Shown piece by piece: positions 23,168 through 33,354 of a DNA stretch of 64,000 nt. The stretch covers positions 3,918,623 through 3,982,622 of the forward strand of contig NZ_JPON01000001.1 of NCBI RefSeq assembly GCF_000733935.1, written 5' to 3'. The position numbers were made by a program, and so were the translations under genes. This DNA comes from Methylomarinum vadi (GTDB lineage: Bacteria > Pseudomonadota > Gammaproteobacteria > Methylococcales > Methylomonadaceae). Within the stretch, counting starts at the first letter, position 1, and every line of letters starts with the position of its first letter. Below the pieces are notes generated by a model, which saw nothing but the letters and a program-made list of their open reading frames with translations, was not told where the DNA came from and did no database searches.

Positions 23168-24013
23168 CTACACGCTATTTCCAGGCAACTGTAACGGTGG
23201 TTGTTTAGTGCCGGTGGCCGTTACGGTGACAGGAGAGCCGACGGTGAGTTCGCCGCCATTGTTGTGTAGCGCGTTTTGGCCGAAATAGACTTGTTTGTTC
23301 CATTTACGTAGACGATTGAGCGTTTGCAGCGGCTCCTTGCCGATGTCGGCCGTTTCCGGGTCTATTGCCGGGATGTTGCAGCGGGAACAGGGTTTCGGCA
23401 GCCTGAAGCCGATATGGCCGATGCTGATCTCTCGCCAACCGTCTTCCGCGTATTCGGCACAGCCATCGATCACCAGGTTGGGACGGAAACGGCTCATCGA
23501 CAGTTCCAGTTGCATGGCCTTGTTCAGCGATTGTAAAGAGGCCTCCGAAACGATCAGAAATGGGAAGCCGTCGGAAAACGCCGCTTGATCGCTAGCAAGC
23601 GCATAATGGGGATCGACCGGCCTGATGCTGTCATCGGGTTGGTAAACCAGCCGGCAGTCATGATCCAGGAAATCGCTCAACCAACGGTCGGCTTCGTCGC
23701 TGATGGTGCGGGCCTGGCAAAGGTCGTGCCAGAGGCTGACCTCGAGAGTCTCGCCGCCGGCGAAGTTGACGGAAAGTGCGATTTGCCTTTGATCCGGTGT
23801 GGTTAAAACCAGTTGGTCGCCTGTTAGTTGGGTTTTGATCAACGCCATTTTTGGCAGGCGTCGCTGACTCAAGAAACGTCCATGCCGGTCGATGAGCATC
23901 CATTTCCGGTCGTAAACCAATCCTCGATGGTCGACAGGCCAGCGCTCGACGCGAATGCCACCCAGGGATTTGACCGGATAGAGGTAAATTTGGCTTAAAA
24001 ACGGTTGGTTCAT
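23168..24013 (-). CDS. MOSC domain protein (YcbX-like, molybdenum cofactor sulfur carrier fold)
   Basis: A 281-residue protein with a MOSC N-terminal beta-barrel (LSQIYLYPVKSLGGI, VYDRKWMLIDRHGRFLSQR) and a MOSC domain (FRPNLVID, FRLPKPCSRCNIPAID at about 207-222, then the long C-terminal strand). The cysteine in KPCSRC is the conserved residue. Related proteins bind the molybdenum cofactor; E. coli YcbX reduces N-hydroxylated bases but also carries a ferredoxin domain, which is absent here. No molybdenum gene is adjacent. Confidence 0.88.
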   Translation of the reverse strand: MNQPFLSQIYLYPVKSLGGIRVERWPVDHRGLVYDRKWMLIDRHGRFLSQRRLPKMALIKTQLTGDQLVLTTPDQRQIALSVNFAGGETLEVSLWHDLCQARTISDEADRWLSDFLDHDCRLVYQPDDSIRPVDPHYALASDQAAFSDGFPFLIVSEASLQSLNKAMQLELSMSRFRPNLVIDGCAEYAEDGWREISIGHIGFRLPKPCSRCNIPAIDPETADIGKEPLQTLNRLRKWNKQVYFGQNALHNNGGELTVGSPVTVTATGTKQPPLQLPGNSV

Positions 24014-24142
24014 AGTTTTTTCAGGTGATCGGTCGGTTTGGCTCCTGGGGAACGTTGTGTCGTTCCGCCATGATTGATGTTTCGGTGGCAGCCATTTTGT
24101 CTAATTCATAACGTTCTGTAAATGGAGGTTTGTACGCAGCGT

Positions 24143-24547
24143 TTACTTGAAAATCAAATCGTTTTGCGAGGATAGCAGGTAGTCGCCCAATTTGTCGTTA
24201 CAACGTTCGAATTTCAGCCCGTAGCGTTTTTGCGGAGCGTCTTCCGCATGGACCACCGTAGCAGGCAGGGTGAATCGTTTGCCGTCTTGGAAGGTTAAAC
24301 TCAGTTTTACCTTGTTCTTGCGTTTAAGTTTATCGGAACAGGCAATGGTCGCGCCTTTGCTGCTGATGTCGATTAATTGAACGAGAATTTCTTGTGCCCT
24401 GAACAGGCTTTTTTTGATCAAAATGGCCGTAATATCCTGGCGTACATAGCGCACGGCGGCGCGCCTATTGCTTTCCACCAGGCCGTCGGACATATCCAGC
24501 GCAAATATGTCGTTTTCGGTATCAAGATCTTCGTTATTGTCTGACAT
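24143..24547 (-). CDS. PilZ domain protein (c-di-GMP receptor)
   Basis: A 134-residue protein consisting of about 30 acidic residues and one PilZ domain. RRAAVRY at about residue 28 (RxxxR) and DISSKGA at about 72 (D/NxSxxG) are the two c-di-GMP contact motifs, both intact. It would change partner when c-di-GMP binds. Several GGDEF/EAL proteins in the window could supply or remove the ligand. It is divergent from the PQQ-type ABC operon. Confidence 0.9.
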   Translation of the reverse strand: MSDNNEDLDTENDIFALDMSDGLVESNRRAAVRYVRQDITAILIKKSLFRAQEILVQLIDISSKGATIACSDKLKRKNKVKLSLTFQDGKRFTLPATVVHAEDAPQKRYGLKFERCNDKLGDYLLSSQNDLIFK

Positions 24548-24723
24548 TACTCGCCATTCGATTGAAAGTGTATGCTTAAGTATCGTTGCAAATTCGGGAA
24601 ATTCAATATTGCCCGCAGGCCCTCACAAACAATGCCGTATTCCCAGCATTTTTTCGCGGATGCTTTATGACGCTTTTATACGTTAAAATTGCTTACCTGT
24701 GCCGAATCAGTAAACAGCATTCA

Positions 24724-25908
24724 ATGAAATTCCTAAGACATTATTTCGTATCCATCCTGTGGTTGCTTTTGCTTGCTTATCCTCTTTCCGGGATTTCGGC
24801 GGCAAAACAACAGATTAAAATTTTTTATTTAACCCAGGAACAAGCCGTTCCCCCGGCGTTGTCCAATCTCGACCCGTTCATCCAGGGCAAGGGCATGGCG
24901 GGCGCCGAACTGGCGATAGACGATAACAATACCACCGGCCAGTTCACCGGCCAGGATTACCAGTTGACCAAGGTCATGTTGCCGGCGGACGCCGATGTGG
25001 TGAAGGCCTTCAACGACCAGGTCGGGGCCGATTACGCCTTCGTCGTGCTGAATCTCAAGGCCGACTCGCTACTGAAGTTGGCCGACTTGCCGGCGGCGCA
25101 ACAGAAATTGTTGTTCGATGCCTCGACGACCGACGATGCACTGCGCAACGAACAATGCCGGGCCAATCTGCTGCATATGCTGCCTAGCCGGGCGATGCGC
25201 GCCGACGCTTTGGCGCAATATATGTTGAAGAAACGCTGGCGCGAATGGTTTCTGGTCATCGGACCCAGTCCCGAAGACGGCTTGTACGCCGCCGCGGTCA
25301 AACGGGCGGCGAAACGCTTCGGCATGAAACTGGTTGCGGAGAAGAACTGGACCCACACTTACGATGCGCGGCGCACGGCACAGTCCGACGTACCGGTGTT
25401 TACCCAGGGCGAGGACTACGATGTGCTGGTGGTGGCCGACGAGCAGGGCTTGTTCGGCGAATATCTGGCTTACCGCACCTGGTTGCCAAGGCTGGTGGTC
25501 GGCACCCAGGGGCTGGTCGCGACATCCTGGCATAGAACTCATGAACAATGGGGTGCCGTGCAGATACAAAACCGCTTCAAGGAACACACCGGCCGCTGGA
25601 TGGAGGAAGAGGATTACGGCGCCTATCTGGCGGTGCGGGCGATCGGCGAGGCGACCGTGCGCACCCAATCGAACCAGCTGCAGCCGGTTAAGGATTATTT
25701 ATTGGGCGAACAATTCGCCTTGCAAGGGTATAAAGGCAAGCCATTGTCGTTCAGACCCTGGAGCGGACAATTAAGACAACCGGTATTGTTGGCCGCGCCG
25801 CGCTCGATCGTTTCGGTGGCGCCGCTGGAAGGCTTTTTGCATCCGCGCAGCGAGCTGGATACACTCGGCTATGATCAACCCGAAACGAAATGCCAACGAG
25901 GAAAATAA
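24724..25908 (+). CDS. ABC transporter substrate-binding protein, PQQ-alcohol-dehydrogenase-associated type
   Basis: A 394-residue periplasmic protein with a signal peptide (MKFLRHYFVSILWLLLLAYP...SAA). After it, IKIFYLTQEQAVPPALSNLDP and FIQGKGMAGAELAIDDNN belong to the branched-chain-type binding-protein fold, in the version that accompanies PQQ-dependent dehydrogenase systems (TIGR03863-like, from memory). The start at 24724 is chosen at the signal peptide; the frame is open upstream. It is the first of four tightly packed genes, one base before the beta-propeller gene. The ligand is unknown. Confidence 0.83.
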   Translation: MKFLRHYFVSILWLLLLAYPLSGISAAKQQIKIFYLTQEQAVPPALSNLDPFIQGKGMAGAELAIDDNNTTGQFTGQDYQLTKVMLPADADVVKAFNDQVGADYAFVVLNLKADSLLKLADLPAAQQKLLFDASTTDDALRNEQCRANLLHMLPSRAMRADALAQYMLKKRWREWFLVIGPSPEDGLYAAAVKRAAKRFGMKLVAEKNWTHTYDARRTAQSDVPVFTQGEDYDVLVVADEQGLFGEYLAYRTWLPRLVVGTQGLVATSWHRTHEQWGAVQIQNRFKEHTGRWMEEEDYGAYLAVRAIGEATVRTQSNQLQPVKDYLLGEQFALQGYKGKPLSFRPWSGQLRQPVLLAAPRSIVSVAPLEGFLHPRSELDTLGYDQPETKCQRGK

Positions 25909-25909
25909 C

Positions 25910-26872
25910 ATGAGACGATGGAATAGGCTGATTTTGGCTGCGGTATTGGCCAGTGCCCCTGCCGCGGCGGAAACCGTGTTCGTGACGCTGGAGAAGGACA
26001 ATGCGATTGCCGTGGTCGACCCGCTTGAGGGTAAACTGGTTAAAACCTTCGAGGTCGGGCAGCGCCCGCGCGGCATCGCCTTGAGCGCCGACCGGAAGCA
26101 GCTTTATATCGCGATCAGCGATGATGACACGATCAAGATCATCGACGCCGACAGTTTCGCCGAGATCGGCCGCCTACCATCGGGCGAAGATCCCGAAACC
26201 TTCGCGTTGAATCCCGACGGCAGTCTGCTTTACGTCTCCAACGAGGACGACAATCTGGTCACGGTGATCGATATTGCCAAACGCAAAGCCGTGGCACAGA
26301 TACCGGTCGGCATCGAACCGGAAGGCATCGCGGTCAGTCCCGACAATCGCTGGGTGGTTAGCGCCTCGGAGACGACCAATATGCTGCACTGGATCGACCC
26401 CAAGACCAATAAGATCGTCGCTAACACGTTGGTCGACCCGCGTCCCCGCGCCGCCAGTTTCACCGCCGACGGCCAGCAATTGTGGGCGACCTCGGAGATC
26501 GCCGGAACGCTGATGATTTTGGATACGGCCACGCAAGCGATCGTCAAGAAAATTCGCCTCGACGTGCCGGGCGTGACCGCCGACAAAATCCAGCCGGTCG
26601 GTGTCGTGATCGACCGGGAGCGGCGTTGGGGCTATGTGGCCATGGGCCCGGCCAACCGGATCGCCGTGATCGACGCGCAAACCTATGAGGTGGAAAAATA
26701 TCTGTTGGTCGGGCAAAGGGTGTGGAATTTGGCTTTTTCGCCCGACGGCAAGCGCCTCTATACCACCAACGGCGTCAGCAACGACATCTCCATCATCGAC
26801 CTGGAGGAACAGAAAGTCACCAAGTCGGTGGCGGTAGGCCGTTATCCCTGGGGCGTGGTGGCTAGGCCATGA
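25910..26872 (+). CDS. YVTN-type beta-propeller protein of the PQQ-ABC operon
   Basis: A 320-residue exported protein: signal peptide MRRWNRLILAAVLASAPAAA, then about seven repeats of roughly 42 residues with the pattern LSADRKQLYIA...IKIIDADSF, LNPDGSLLYVSNEDDN...VTVIDI, and VSPDNRWVVSASE. This fits the PQQ-dependent catabolism-associated propeller (TIGR03866-like). GAGG lies ahead of the ATG, and the stop overlaps the ATPase start (ATGA). The propeller may hold a cofactor or a protein partner in the periplasm; that role is inferred from the family. Confidence 0.87.
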   Translation: MRRWNRLILAAVLASAPAAAETVFVTLEKDNAIAVVDPLEGKLVKTFEVGQRPRGIALSADRKQLYIAISDDDTIKIIDADSFAEIGRLPSGEDPETFALNPDGSLLYVSNEDDNLVTVIDIAKRKAVAQIPVGIEPEGIAVSPDNRWVVSASETTNMLHWIDPKTNKIVANTLVDPRPRAASFTADGQQLWATSEIAGTLMILDTATQAIVKKIRLDVPGVTADKIQPVGVVIDRERRWGYVAMGPANRIAVIDAQTYEVEKYLLVGQRVWNLAFSPDGKRLYTTNGVSNDISIIDLEEQKVTKSVAVGRYPWGVVARP

Positions 26873-27597
26873 CGACACAACACGCATTGGAAATCAGCGA
26901 ACTCAGTTTCGCTTACGGCAGCAAAAAAGCCCTGGACGAGGTCGGCTTCAGTGTCGAGGTCGGCGAATGCACGATGTTGTTGGGGCCGAACGGGGCCGGC
27001 AAGAGTACGCTGTTTTCGCTGATCACCCGGCTTTACGACAGCCGCCAGGGCAGCATCAAGCTGTGCGGTTATGACGTTAGAAAGGATAGCCGTAAGGCCC
27101 TGGCCCAGCTCGGCGTCGTGTTCCAACAGAGTACGTTGGACCCGGATCTGACGGTGCTGCAGAATCTGCGTTACCACAGCGCGCTGCACGGCATCGGCCG
27201 CAAGCAGGCCAATCGGCGCATCCAGGAGGAATTGGAACGTTTCGAAATGTACGACCGGCGCAAGGAAAAAGTTCGGCAACTGAACGGCGGTCACCGGCGC
27301 CGGGTGGAGATCGCTCGCGCCTTGCTGCATCAACCCAAATTGCTGCTGCTGGACGAACCGACCGTCGGCCTGGACGTGCCCAGCCGCCACGGCATCGTCG
27401 AGCACGTGCACAAACTGGTCGAGGAGACCGATCTGGCCGTGCTGTGGGCGACCCATTTGATCGATGAAATTTATCCCGAGGACCAATTGATTATTTTGCA
27501 TAAAGGCCGAGTCATGGCGAAGAGTAATGTCGAACGGTTGCTAGAGAAAACCGGCGCCACCATCCATGAAGTCTTTTCCAAGTTGACCAGGGGGTAG
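26869..27597 (+). CDS. ABC transporter ATPase of the PQQ-ABC operon
   Basis: A 242-residue cytoplasmic ATPase. Walker A is LGPNGAGKSTLF at about residue 38, the Q-loop FQQSTLDPDLT at about 84, the signature LNGGHRRRVEIARAL at about 142, Walker B LLLLDEPTVGLD at about 162 and the H-loop WATHLIDEI. The signature has NGGH in place of SGGQ, as in several drug/exporter-type ABC-2 ATPases. The start overlaps the previous stop. It powers the permease encoded two bases downstream. Confidence 0.93.
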   Translation: MTTQHALEISELSFAYGSKKALDEVGFSVEVGECTMLLGPNGAGKSTLFSLITRLYDSRQGSIKLCGYDVRKDSRKALAQLGVVFQQSTLDPDLTVLQNLRYHSALHGIGRKQANRRIQEELERFEMYDRRKEKVRQLNGGHRRRVEIARALLHQPKLLLLDEPTVGLDVPSRHGIVEHVHKLVEETDLAVLWATHLIDEIYPEDQLIILHKGRVMAKSNVERLLEKTGATIHEVFSKLTRG

Positions 27598-27599
27598 GC

Positions 27600-28403
27600 A
27601 TGGCGATCTTGCATTATTGGCGCGCGATGTGGGGGATCATTGGCCGCGAATTATGGCGATTCCTGAGGCAACGCGGGCGCTTTATTTCGGCGCTGGTCAG
27701 ACCGCTGGTGTGGTTGTTCATCTTTGCGGCGGGCTTTCGTGCCGCGTTGGGCCTGGCCATCGAGCCGCCCTACGAGACTTATATTTTGTACGAGGTGTAT
27801 ATCACGCCGGGCCTGATCGGCATGATTCAATTGTTCAACGGCATGCAGAGTTCGTTGTCGATGGTCTACGACCGGGAAATGGGCAGCATGCGCATCCTGC
27901 TGGTGTCGCCGCTACCGCGCTGGTTTCTGTTGTTGAGCAAGCTGATCGCCGGCACCGCTGTGTCGATCGTGCAGGTCTACGTGTTTTTGGGCATCGCCTG
28001 GCTTTACGATATCCGGCCGCCATTGGAGGGTTATCTATGGGTGCTGCCGGCCTTGGTGCTGTCCGGCATGATGCTGGGGGCGCTGGGCTTGCTGCTGTCG
28101 TCGTTCATCAAACAACTGGAAAACTTCGCCGGGGTGATGAATTTCGTCATATTCCCGATGTTTTTCATGTCCACCGCCCTGTATCCGCTGTGGAAAATCA
28201 AAGAGTCCAGCGAACTGCTGCATACCCTGGCGCAATACAACCCTTTTTCCCAGGCGGTCGAACTGATCCGCTTCGCCCTTTACGAGCAATACAACGAATA
28301 CGCCTTGATCTATACCGCGTCGGCCTTCGCCGTTTTTATGCTAATCGCCGTGCTCGGCTACAATCCTTCCAAGGGCATGATGGTGCGCAAGGGCGGAGGG
28401 TGA
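27600..28403 (+). CDS. ABC-2 type permease of the PQQ-ABC operon (PedC-like)
   Basis: A 267-residue integral membrane protein with six hydrophobic segments. GRELWRFLRQRGRFISALVRPLVWLFIF (in parts) and the central MVYDREMGSMRILLVSPLPRW are typical of ABC-2 exporters. The family neighbour from memory is TIGR03861 (PedC). It is the last gene of the operon. With a periplasmic binding protein, a propeller and an exporter-type permease, the system may export or sense rather than import; direction cannot be read from sequence. No PQQ dehydrogenase or pqq gene lies in this window. Confidence 0.88.
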   Translation: MAILHYWRAMWGIIGRELWRFLRQRGRFISALVRPLVWLFIFAAGFRAALGLAIEPPYETYILYEVYITPGLIGMIQLFNGMQSSLSMVYDREMGSMRILLVSPLPRWFLLLSKLIAGTAVSIVQVYVFLGIAWLYDIRPPLEGYLWVLPALVLSGMMLGALGLLLSSFIKQLENFAGVMNFVIFPMFFMSTALYPLWKIKESSELLHTLAQYNPFSQAVELIRFALYEQYNEYALIYTASAFAVFMLIAVLGYNPSKGMMVRKGGG

Positions 28404-28424
28404 TTGATAGCTTTGAGGAACAGT

Positions 28425-28511
28425 GTAGGGCGGAAAAGCGTAGCGTCTTCCGCCGTCAACAAATCACATTGCTTCGGTGGAGAGGTGTCGGATGTCGCTC
28501 ATCCAACCTAC
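28425..28511. repeat. Intergenic repeat bounded by GTAGG...CCTAC
   Basis: The segment opens GTAGGGCGGAA and closes with CCTAC, and contains GGCGGAA/TTCCGCC as an internal stem. It resembles a degenerate intergenic repeat that I recall from several proteobacteria (hairpins around GCGTAGCG). It fills the gap between the convergent permease and cysH genes and may also end transcription. Confidence 0.5.
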
Positions 28512-28514
28512 TAT

Positions 28515-29237
28515 TTACGACTCTTTCAAATTCGTCGCATGCAACCCGCATTCCTTATGTCCGGCTTCCCACCACCAGCGTCCCGAGCGTTCGTGTTGAT
28601 TGGGTAGGATGGGGCGGGTGCAGGGTTCGCAGCCGATGCTGGTGAAGCCCTTTTCGTGCAGTTCGTTATAGGGCACCTGATAGGCTTCGATGTAGTCCCA
28701 GACTTTTGCCGAGGTCCAGTTCGTCAGTGGATTGAACTTGATTAATTCTTTTCCGGGCGCGGAAAAGGCCGTGTCCGTTTGCACTTCCGGCAGGTCGGCG
28801 CGGGTGTCCTGGCTTTGGTCCTTGCGCTGGCCGGTGATCCAGGCATCGAGCTGGGCCAGCTTGTGTTTCAGCGGTTCCACTTTGCGGATGCCGCAGCATT
28901 CCTGGTGGCCGTCCTCGTAAAAGCTGAACAGGCCTTTTTCCTTGACGAAGCGGTCGAGCAGTTCCCGGTTTGGGCTCAGCACGTCGATATCGATCTGATA
29001 ATGTTTTCTGACTTTTTCGATGAAGCGGTAGGTTTCCGAATGCAGACGGCCGGTATCCAGCGTGAAGACCTGGACATCCTTGCGGATGTTTATGGCCATG
29101 TCGATCAGCACGACATCCTCGGCGCCGCTGAAGGAAATGGCGATATTGTCGAAGTTTTCCAGGGCCTTTCTGAGGATGATGCGAGGGTTTTTGTCTTGTA
29201 ATTCGGTTTGCGTTTGCTGTAAATCGAATGAAGTCAT
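28515..29237 (-). CDS. cysH: Adenylyl-sulfate (APS) reductase, thioredoxin-dependent
   Basis: A 240-residue enzyme of assimilatory sulfate reduction that makes sulfite. The P-loop-like [11 protein letters not shown] (about 35), [14 protein letters not shown] and the C-terminal catalytic KECGLH are present. The pair ECCGIRK plus GCEPCTRP supplies four cysteines for a 4Fe-4S cluster, the mark of APS reductases as opposed to cluster-free PAPS reductases. I therefore prefer APS as substrate. It lies 11 bp after gshA on the same strand, linking cysteine supply to glutathione synthesis. Confidence 0.93.
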   Translation of the reverse strand: MTSFDLQQTQTELQDKNPRIILRKALENFDNIAISFSGAEDVVLIDMAINIRKDVQVFTLDTGRLHSETYRFIEKVRKHYQIDIDVLSPNRELLDRFVKEKGLFSFYEDGHQECCGIRKVEPLKHKLAQLDAWITGQRKDQSQDTRADLPEVQTDTAFSAPGKELIKFNPLTNWTSAKVWDYIEAYQVPYNELHEKGFTSIGCEPCTRPILPNQHERSGRWWWEAGHKECGLHATNLKES

Positions 29238-29248
29238 GATTGGTTTGG

Positions 29249-30847
29249 TTATTTTTGGTCGAAATAATTGTGCAAGAATTGGTCGAAGTCTAGGTGATTA
29301 TTGGCTTCGATTTCCTGTTGCTTGCTATGCGACATCAGTGCCATTTCGTCGAATTGGCGGTTGATATCGGTGGACAGCTTACGGTTTTTGAAAAAAAGAC
29401 GATGTTCGGCCGAAGTATCCAGGCCATAACGGCCGAAGGGTTGCCGGTTTTGCGCCATGGCGGCGAGGATTCTGGCCGAAGGCGTCAGGTCAGGATTCGC
29501 CACCAGTTTTTGTTGTTGCGCCAGGGCGCGGCTGTATGGTCGGTCGGGGTTTTGCGAATCAAGGATTTCGCAAATCGGCTCCATCGCCCGGAGAATTTTT
29601 TCGGCCCACTCCTTCAACACTACTTTCCGGCCGCCGTTCAACAATTCGACGCCGGGCCTTCGCCCTTCATGAGCGACCGTCAGTTGGTTGAAATTATTGA
29701 TCGGCCGTTCTTCATCGGCCAGTGGCGGGCTATCCTGCAACAGGCAATGCAATAAGAAGGCTTCGAGAAAACGGCATTTGTCGTCGTCGATGCCGATCGG
29801 GTTGAACAAGTCCAGATCCAGCGAACGGATTTCGACGTAACGCACGCCCCGGCGTTTCAAGGCCAGCGTGGGTTTTTCGCCGGAATTGGCAATCTGCTTG
29901 GGGCGAATGATGCTGTAGAACTCGTTTTCGATCTGCAGGATGTTGGCGTTGAGCTGATGATATTCGTCGTCGGTCTTGACGCCGATTTTTTCATATTCGG
30001 GGTAGGGGGTTTCGATCGCCTTGCCGAGGCTGCCGACATAGCCGTTTAGCGAGTTGTAATCGATTTTTAGATCGGCCTGGTTTTTACTCTTATAGCCGAT
30101 ATCGCTCATGCGCAACGAGGTGGCGTAAGGATGGTACAAGGTATAACGGTCGAATTCATCGAACTGCCGCATCAGATGGGGACGGCTTTTGAAAAAGCTT
30201 TTGCAGATGGCCGGCGAGGCGCCGAACAGATACAAAATCAGCCATCCCTGACGGAGAAAGTTTCGGATCAGGCCGAAATAGGCATCGGCGATGAATTGCT
30301 CCAACGCTAATGGAGAGCCGCTGTGCCGGTGCAGCAGCGGCCACAATGCCTCCGGCACCGAGTAATTGAAATGAATGCCGGCGATCGCCTGCATGGTGCG
30401 GCCGTAGCGGTGCCACAGGCCGACCCGGTACACATGTTTCATTTTGCCGATATTGGACGAGCCGTATTCGGCGATGCGGATACTTTCGTCGCCGTTGATG
30501 CCGCAGGGCATGCTGGTCGTCAACAGCATTTCGTTATTCAGGTGTTCGTAAACATACTGATGTATGTCGGTTAAATAGCTTAAGGAGTCCCGCACATCGA
30601 CGAAGGGCGGTGTGATGAATTCGAGCAGCGCTTCGGAGTAATCCGTGGTGATGTGAGGATGAGTCAATGCCGAGCCCAAGGCGGCCGGGTGGTCGGTTTG
30701 CGAAATCATGCCGTCGGCGGAAATCCGCAGACTTTCTTTTTCGATTCCCTTCAAACCGCGGCTCAGCAGATGCTGTTGCTGTTGATCGATGAGGTATTGA
30801 AGTCGAGCTGGAATTGGCTGTGTGTTTATATTCATTAATGTGGGCAT
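29249..30847 (-). CDS. gshA: Glutamate-cysteine ligase
   Basis: A 532-residue proteobacterial-type enzyme for the first step of glutathione synthesis. [14 protein letters not shown] at about residue 34, [21 protein letters not shown] and [18 protein letters not shown] are typical of the GshA family. The length is usual. The ATG at 30847 ([10 protein letters not shown]) or that at MNINTQ four codons later may be used. It is followed by cysH after 11 bp and is divergent from recQ. Confidence 0.95.
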   Translation of the reverse strand: MPTLMNINTQPIPARLQYLIDQQQQHLLSRGLKGIEKESLRISADGMISQTDHPAALGSALTHPHITTDYSEALLEFITPPFVDVRDSLSYLTDIHQYVYEHLNNEMLLTTSMPCGINGDESIRIAEYGSSNIGKMKHVYRVGLWHRYGRTMQAIAGIHFNYSVPEALWPLLHRHSGSPLALEQFIADAYFGLIRNFLRQGWLILYLFGASPAICKSFFKSRPHLMRQFDEFDRYTLYHPYATSLRMSDIGYKSKNQADLKIDYNSLNGYVGSLGKAIETPYPEYEKIGVKTDDEYHQLNANILQIENEFYSIIRPKQIANSGEKPTLALKRRGVRYVEIRSLDLDLFNPIGIDDDKCRFLEAFLLHCLLQDSPPLADEERPINNFNQLTVAHEGRRPGVELLNGGRKVVLKEWAEKILRAMEPICEILDSQNPDRPYSRALAQQQKLVANPDLTPSARILAAMAQNRQPFGRYGLDTSAEHRLFFKNRKLSTDINRQFDEMALMSHSKQQEIEANNHLDFDQFLHNYFDQK

Positions 30848-30899
30848 TAGTGCCCTCTAGTCTTGATATAATCGTCCTATTATAAAGGTTCGACTACAT

Positions 30900-33062
30900 T
30901 TGAGAAACATTATCAAGAAAGCGATGGAATTGGCCGTCTCCCAGACCCCCGCGGAAATTTTGCATGCCGTTTTCGGTTACGACCGTTTCCGGGGACAACA
31001 ACAGCAAATTATAGAACAACTGATTGCCGGCCAGGATGTGTTGGTGCTGATGCCGACCGGAGGCGGCAAATCGCTGTGTTATCAGATACCGGCGTTGGTC
31101 ATGGAAGGTGTCGGCATCGTCGTATCGCCGTTGATTGCATTGATGCAGGACCAAGTCAGCGCCTTGCATCTATTGGGAGTGCGGGCCGCCTTTCTCAATT
31201 CCACGTTGAGTTTCGACGACGTGCAGCGCATCGAACGGCAATTGCTGGACGGCGAGCTCGATTTGCTTTATATCGCTCCGGAACGCCTGACGACCGAACG
31301 CACCCGCGCTTTATTCGCGCGCCTTAACATTGCCCTGTTCGCGATCGACGAGGCGCATTGCGTGTCGCAATGGGGGCATGATTTCCGCGCCGATTATCTG
31401 CAATTGTCCTTGTTGCACGAGCAATTTCCCGGCGTGCCCCGCATCGCGCTGACCGCGACCGCTGATGAGCGCACACGGCAGGAGATCATACAGAGGCTGG
31501 CCCTGGAGCAGGCGCAGGTTTTCATCAGCGGTTTCGACCGGCCCAATATCCGCTACCGCATCGTGCAAAAACAGAACGCGCGCCAGCAACTGCTCGGCTT
31601 CATTCGCGCCGAACACCAGGGCGATGCCGGCATCGTTTATTGCCTGTCGCGGAAGAAGGTCGAGGACACGGCCAATTGGCTGAACCAAAAGGGAATCAAC
31701 GCGTTGCCCTACCATGCCGGCATGAGCAACGAGTTGCGGCAGCGCCATCAACATCGCTTTTTGATGGAAGAAGGCTTGGTGATCGTCGCGACCATCGCCT
31801 TCGGCATGGGTATCGATAAACCCAACGTGCGCTTCGTCGCCCATCTGGATTTGCCGAAAAGCGTCGAAGCTTATTATCAGGAAACCGGCCGGGCCGGCCG
31901 CGACGGGCTACCGGCCAATGCCTGGATGGCATACGGCTTGCAGGATGTCATCACGTTGCGGCAGATGCTGGCCGGATCGAATGCCGATGAAGTGCACAAG
32001 CGGGTCGAGTACCACAAGCTCGACGCGATGCTGGCCTTGTGCGAATCGGTCGGCTGTCGCCGCCAGACCTTGTTGGCCTATTTCGGCGATGCGCTGGAAC
32101 AAGGTTGCGGCAATTGCGATACCTGCCTGGAACCGGTCGAGACCTGGGACGGCACGGTGGCGGCGCAGCAGGCCTTGTCCTGTATTTACCGTACGGGGCA
32201 GCGTTTCGGCGTGGGCTATTTGATCGATGTGTTGTTGGGCAAGGCCGACGACAGGGTCAGGAGTTTCGGCCACGATAAGCAGTCCACCTTCGGCATCGGC
32301 AGACAACTGGACGAAAAACAATGGCGTTCGGTGTTCCGGCAACTGGTCGCCAAGGGACTGGTCGAAATCGATTTCGAAGGCTATGGCGCATTCAAGCTGA
32401 CCGAGGCCTGTCGGCCGGTATTGCGCGGCGAGCAGACGCTGATGTTGCGCAAGGATAAGCAACCCGAAAAAAGCAAACGCGAACGCGGGGAGCGACGGGA
32501 ATTCGGCAATCAAACGGATCAATTGTTATGGAACGCGTTGCGGGCCAGACGGCGTGAGCTGGCCGATGAGCAAGATGTGCCACCTTATGTCATCTTCCAT
32601 GACGCCACCTTGATGGAGATGCTGGAACGAAAACCACGCGATCATCGACAAATGGCCCTGATTTCCGGCGTCGGCGAAAGAAAATTGGCGCTATACGGCG
32701 ACGAGTTTCTCGCCGTGATCGATGAGTTTCGCGACGACCGGGGCGACGAACTCGGCGACAGCGTGGCCGAAAGCGTCGCGCTGTTTCGGCTCGGTTATAC
32801 GGTGGAGCAGGTTGCGCGGCAGCGCGAACTCAAACCCGACACGATCTACAGTCATCTCGCCCATGCCTTGGAGGAAGGGGCGGTGGTTCTCGCCGATGTG
32901 GTCGCTCTACCGGAAGCGGAAATCAGGCAAGTGGAAGAGGTGATATTGAATCTGCCGGAAGCGCAAAAAAACGCCCTGAAGCCGGTGTTCGAACATTTCG
33001 ACGGTATCTACAGTTACGGCGTCTTGCGTTGTATTCGAGCCAATTTACAGCGGCAGGTATAG
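30900..33062 (+). CDS. recQ: ATP-dependent DNA helicase RecQ
   Basis: A 720-residue 3'-5' helicase for recombination and repair. FRGQQQQII (Q motif), [17 protein letters not shown] (Walker A), [17 protein letters not shown] (DEAH box plus the RecQ aromatic loop), [15 protein letters not shown] and [12 protein letters not shown] are intact. The zinc-binding cysteines (CGNCDTC), the winged helix and an HRDC-like C-terminus follow. The frame opens with TTG at 30900; an ATG at 30924 (MELAVSQ) is an equally good start. Confidence 0.96.
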   Translation: MRNIIKKAMELAVSQTPAEILHAVFGYDRFRGQQQQIIEQLIAGQDVLVLMPTGGGKSLCYQIPALVMEGVGIVVSPLIALMQDQVSALHLLGVRAAFLNSTLSFDDVQRIERQLLDGELDLLYIAPERLTTERTRALFARLNIALFAIDEAHCVSQWGHDFRADYLQLSLLHEQFPGVPRIALTATADERTRQEIIQRLALEQAQVFISGFDRPNIRYRIVQKQNARQQLLGFIRAEHQGDAGIVYCLSRKKVEDTANWLNQKGINALPYHAGMSNELRQRHQHRFLMEEGLVIVATIAFGMGIDKPNVRFVAHLDLPKSVEAYYQETGRAGRDGLPANAWMAYGLQDVITLRQMLAGSNADEVHKRVEYHKLDAMLALCESVGCRRQTLLAYFGDALEQGCGNCDTCLEPVETWDGTVAAQQALSCIYRTGQRFGVGYLIDVLLGKADDRVRSFGHDKQSTFGIGRQLDEKQWRSVFRQLVAKGLVEIDFEGYGAFKLTEACRPVLRGEQTLMLRKDKQPEKSKRERGERREFGNQTDQLLWNALRARRRELADEQDVPPYVIFHDATLMEMLERKPRDHRQMALISGVGERKLALYGDEFLAVIDEFRDDRGDELGDSVAESVALFRLGYTVEQVARQRELKPDTIYSHLAHALEEGAVVLADVVALPEAEIRQVEEVILNLPEAQKNALKPVFEHFDGIYSYGVLRCIRANLQRQV

Positions 33063-33354
33063 AGAGGAGAACAGAGAGGCGAAGCGTAATTAAAGCAGTT
33101 AGGCCGAAGATAAAGCGGGAAATCGCTCCGCTTACTCCGGTTAATTTTAATATGGTATCCTATCGGCCCTTCCGAAACGTGTTAAAGCGCATTATAGGAC
33201 GGATGCCTCGACATTAAGGAAAATCCTGATTGCGGCAATACATGACGGAAACCGGTAGACTATCCTGATCGTAAGGGAGCCGCTAGGCCGGACTCGGCTT
33301 TCGCGTTGACAGGATGCCATTATGCAATTAAAAGCCCTATTTTGACTCCGGCCT

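Noticed and set aside
27617-28645. A 342-residue plus-strand frame overlapping the ABC-2 permease
   Set aside because: It is a shifted frame of the permease, rich in Arg, Gly and His, with no membrane segments or motif.
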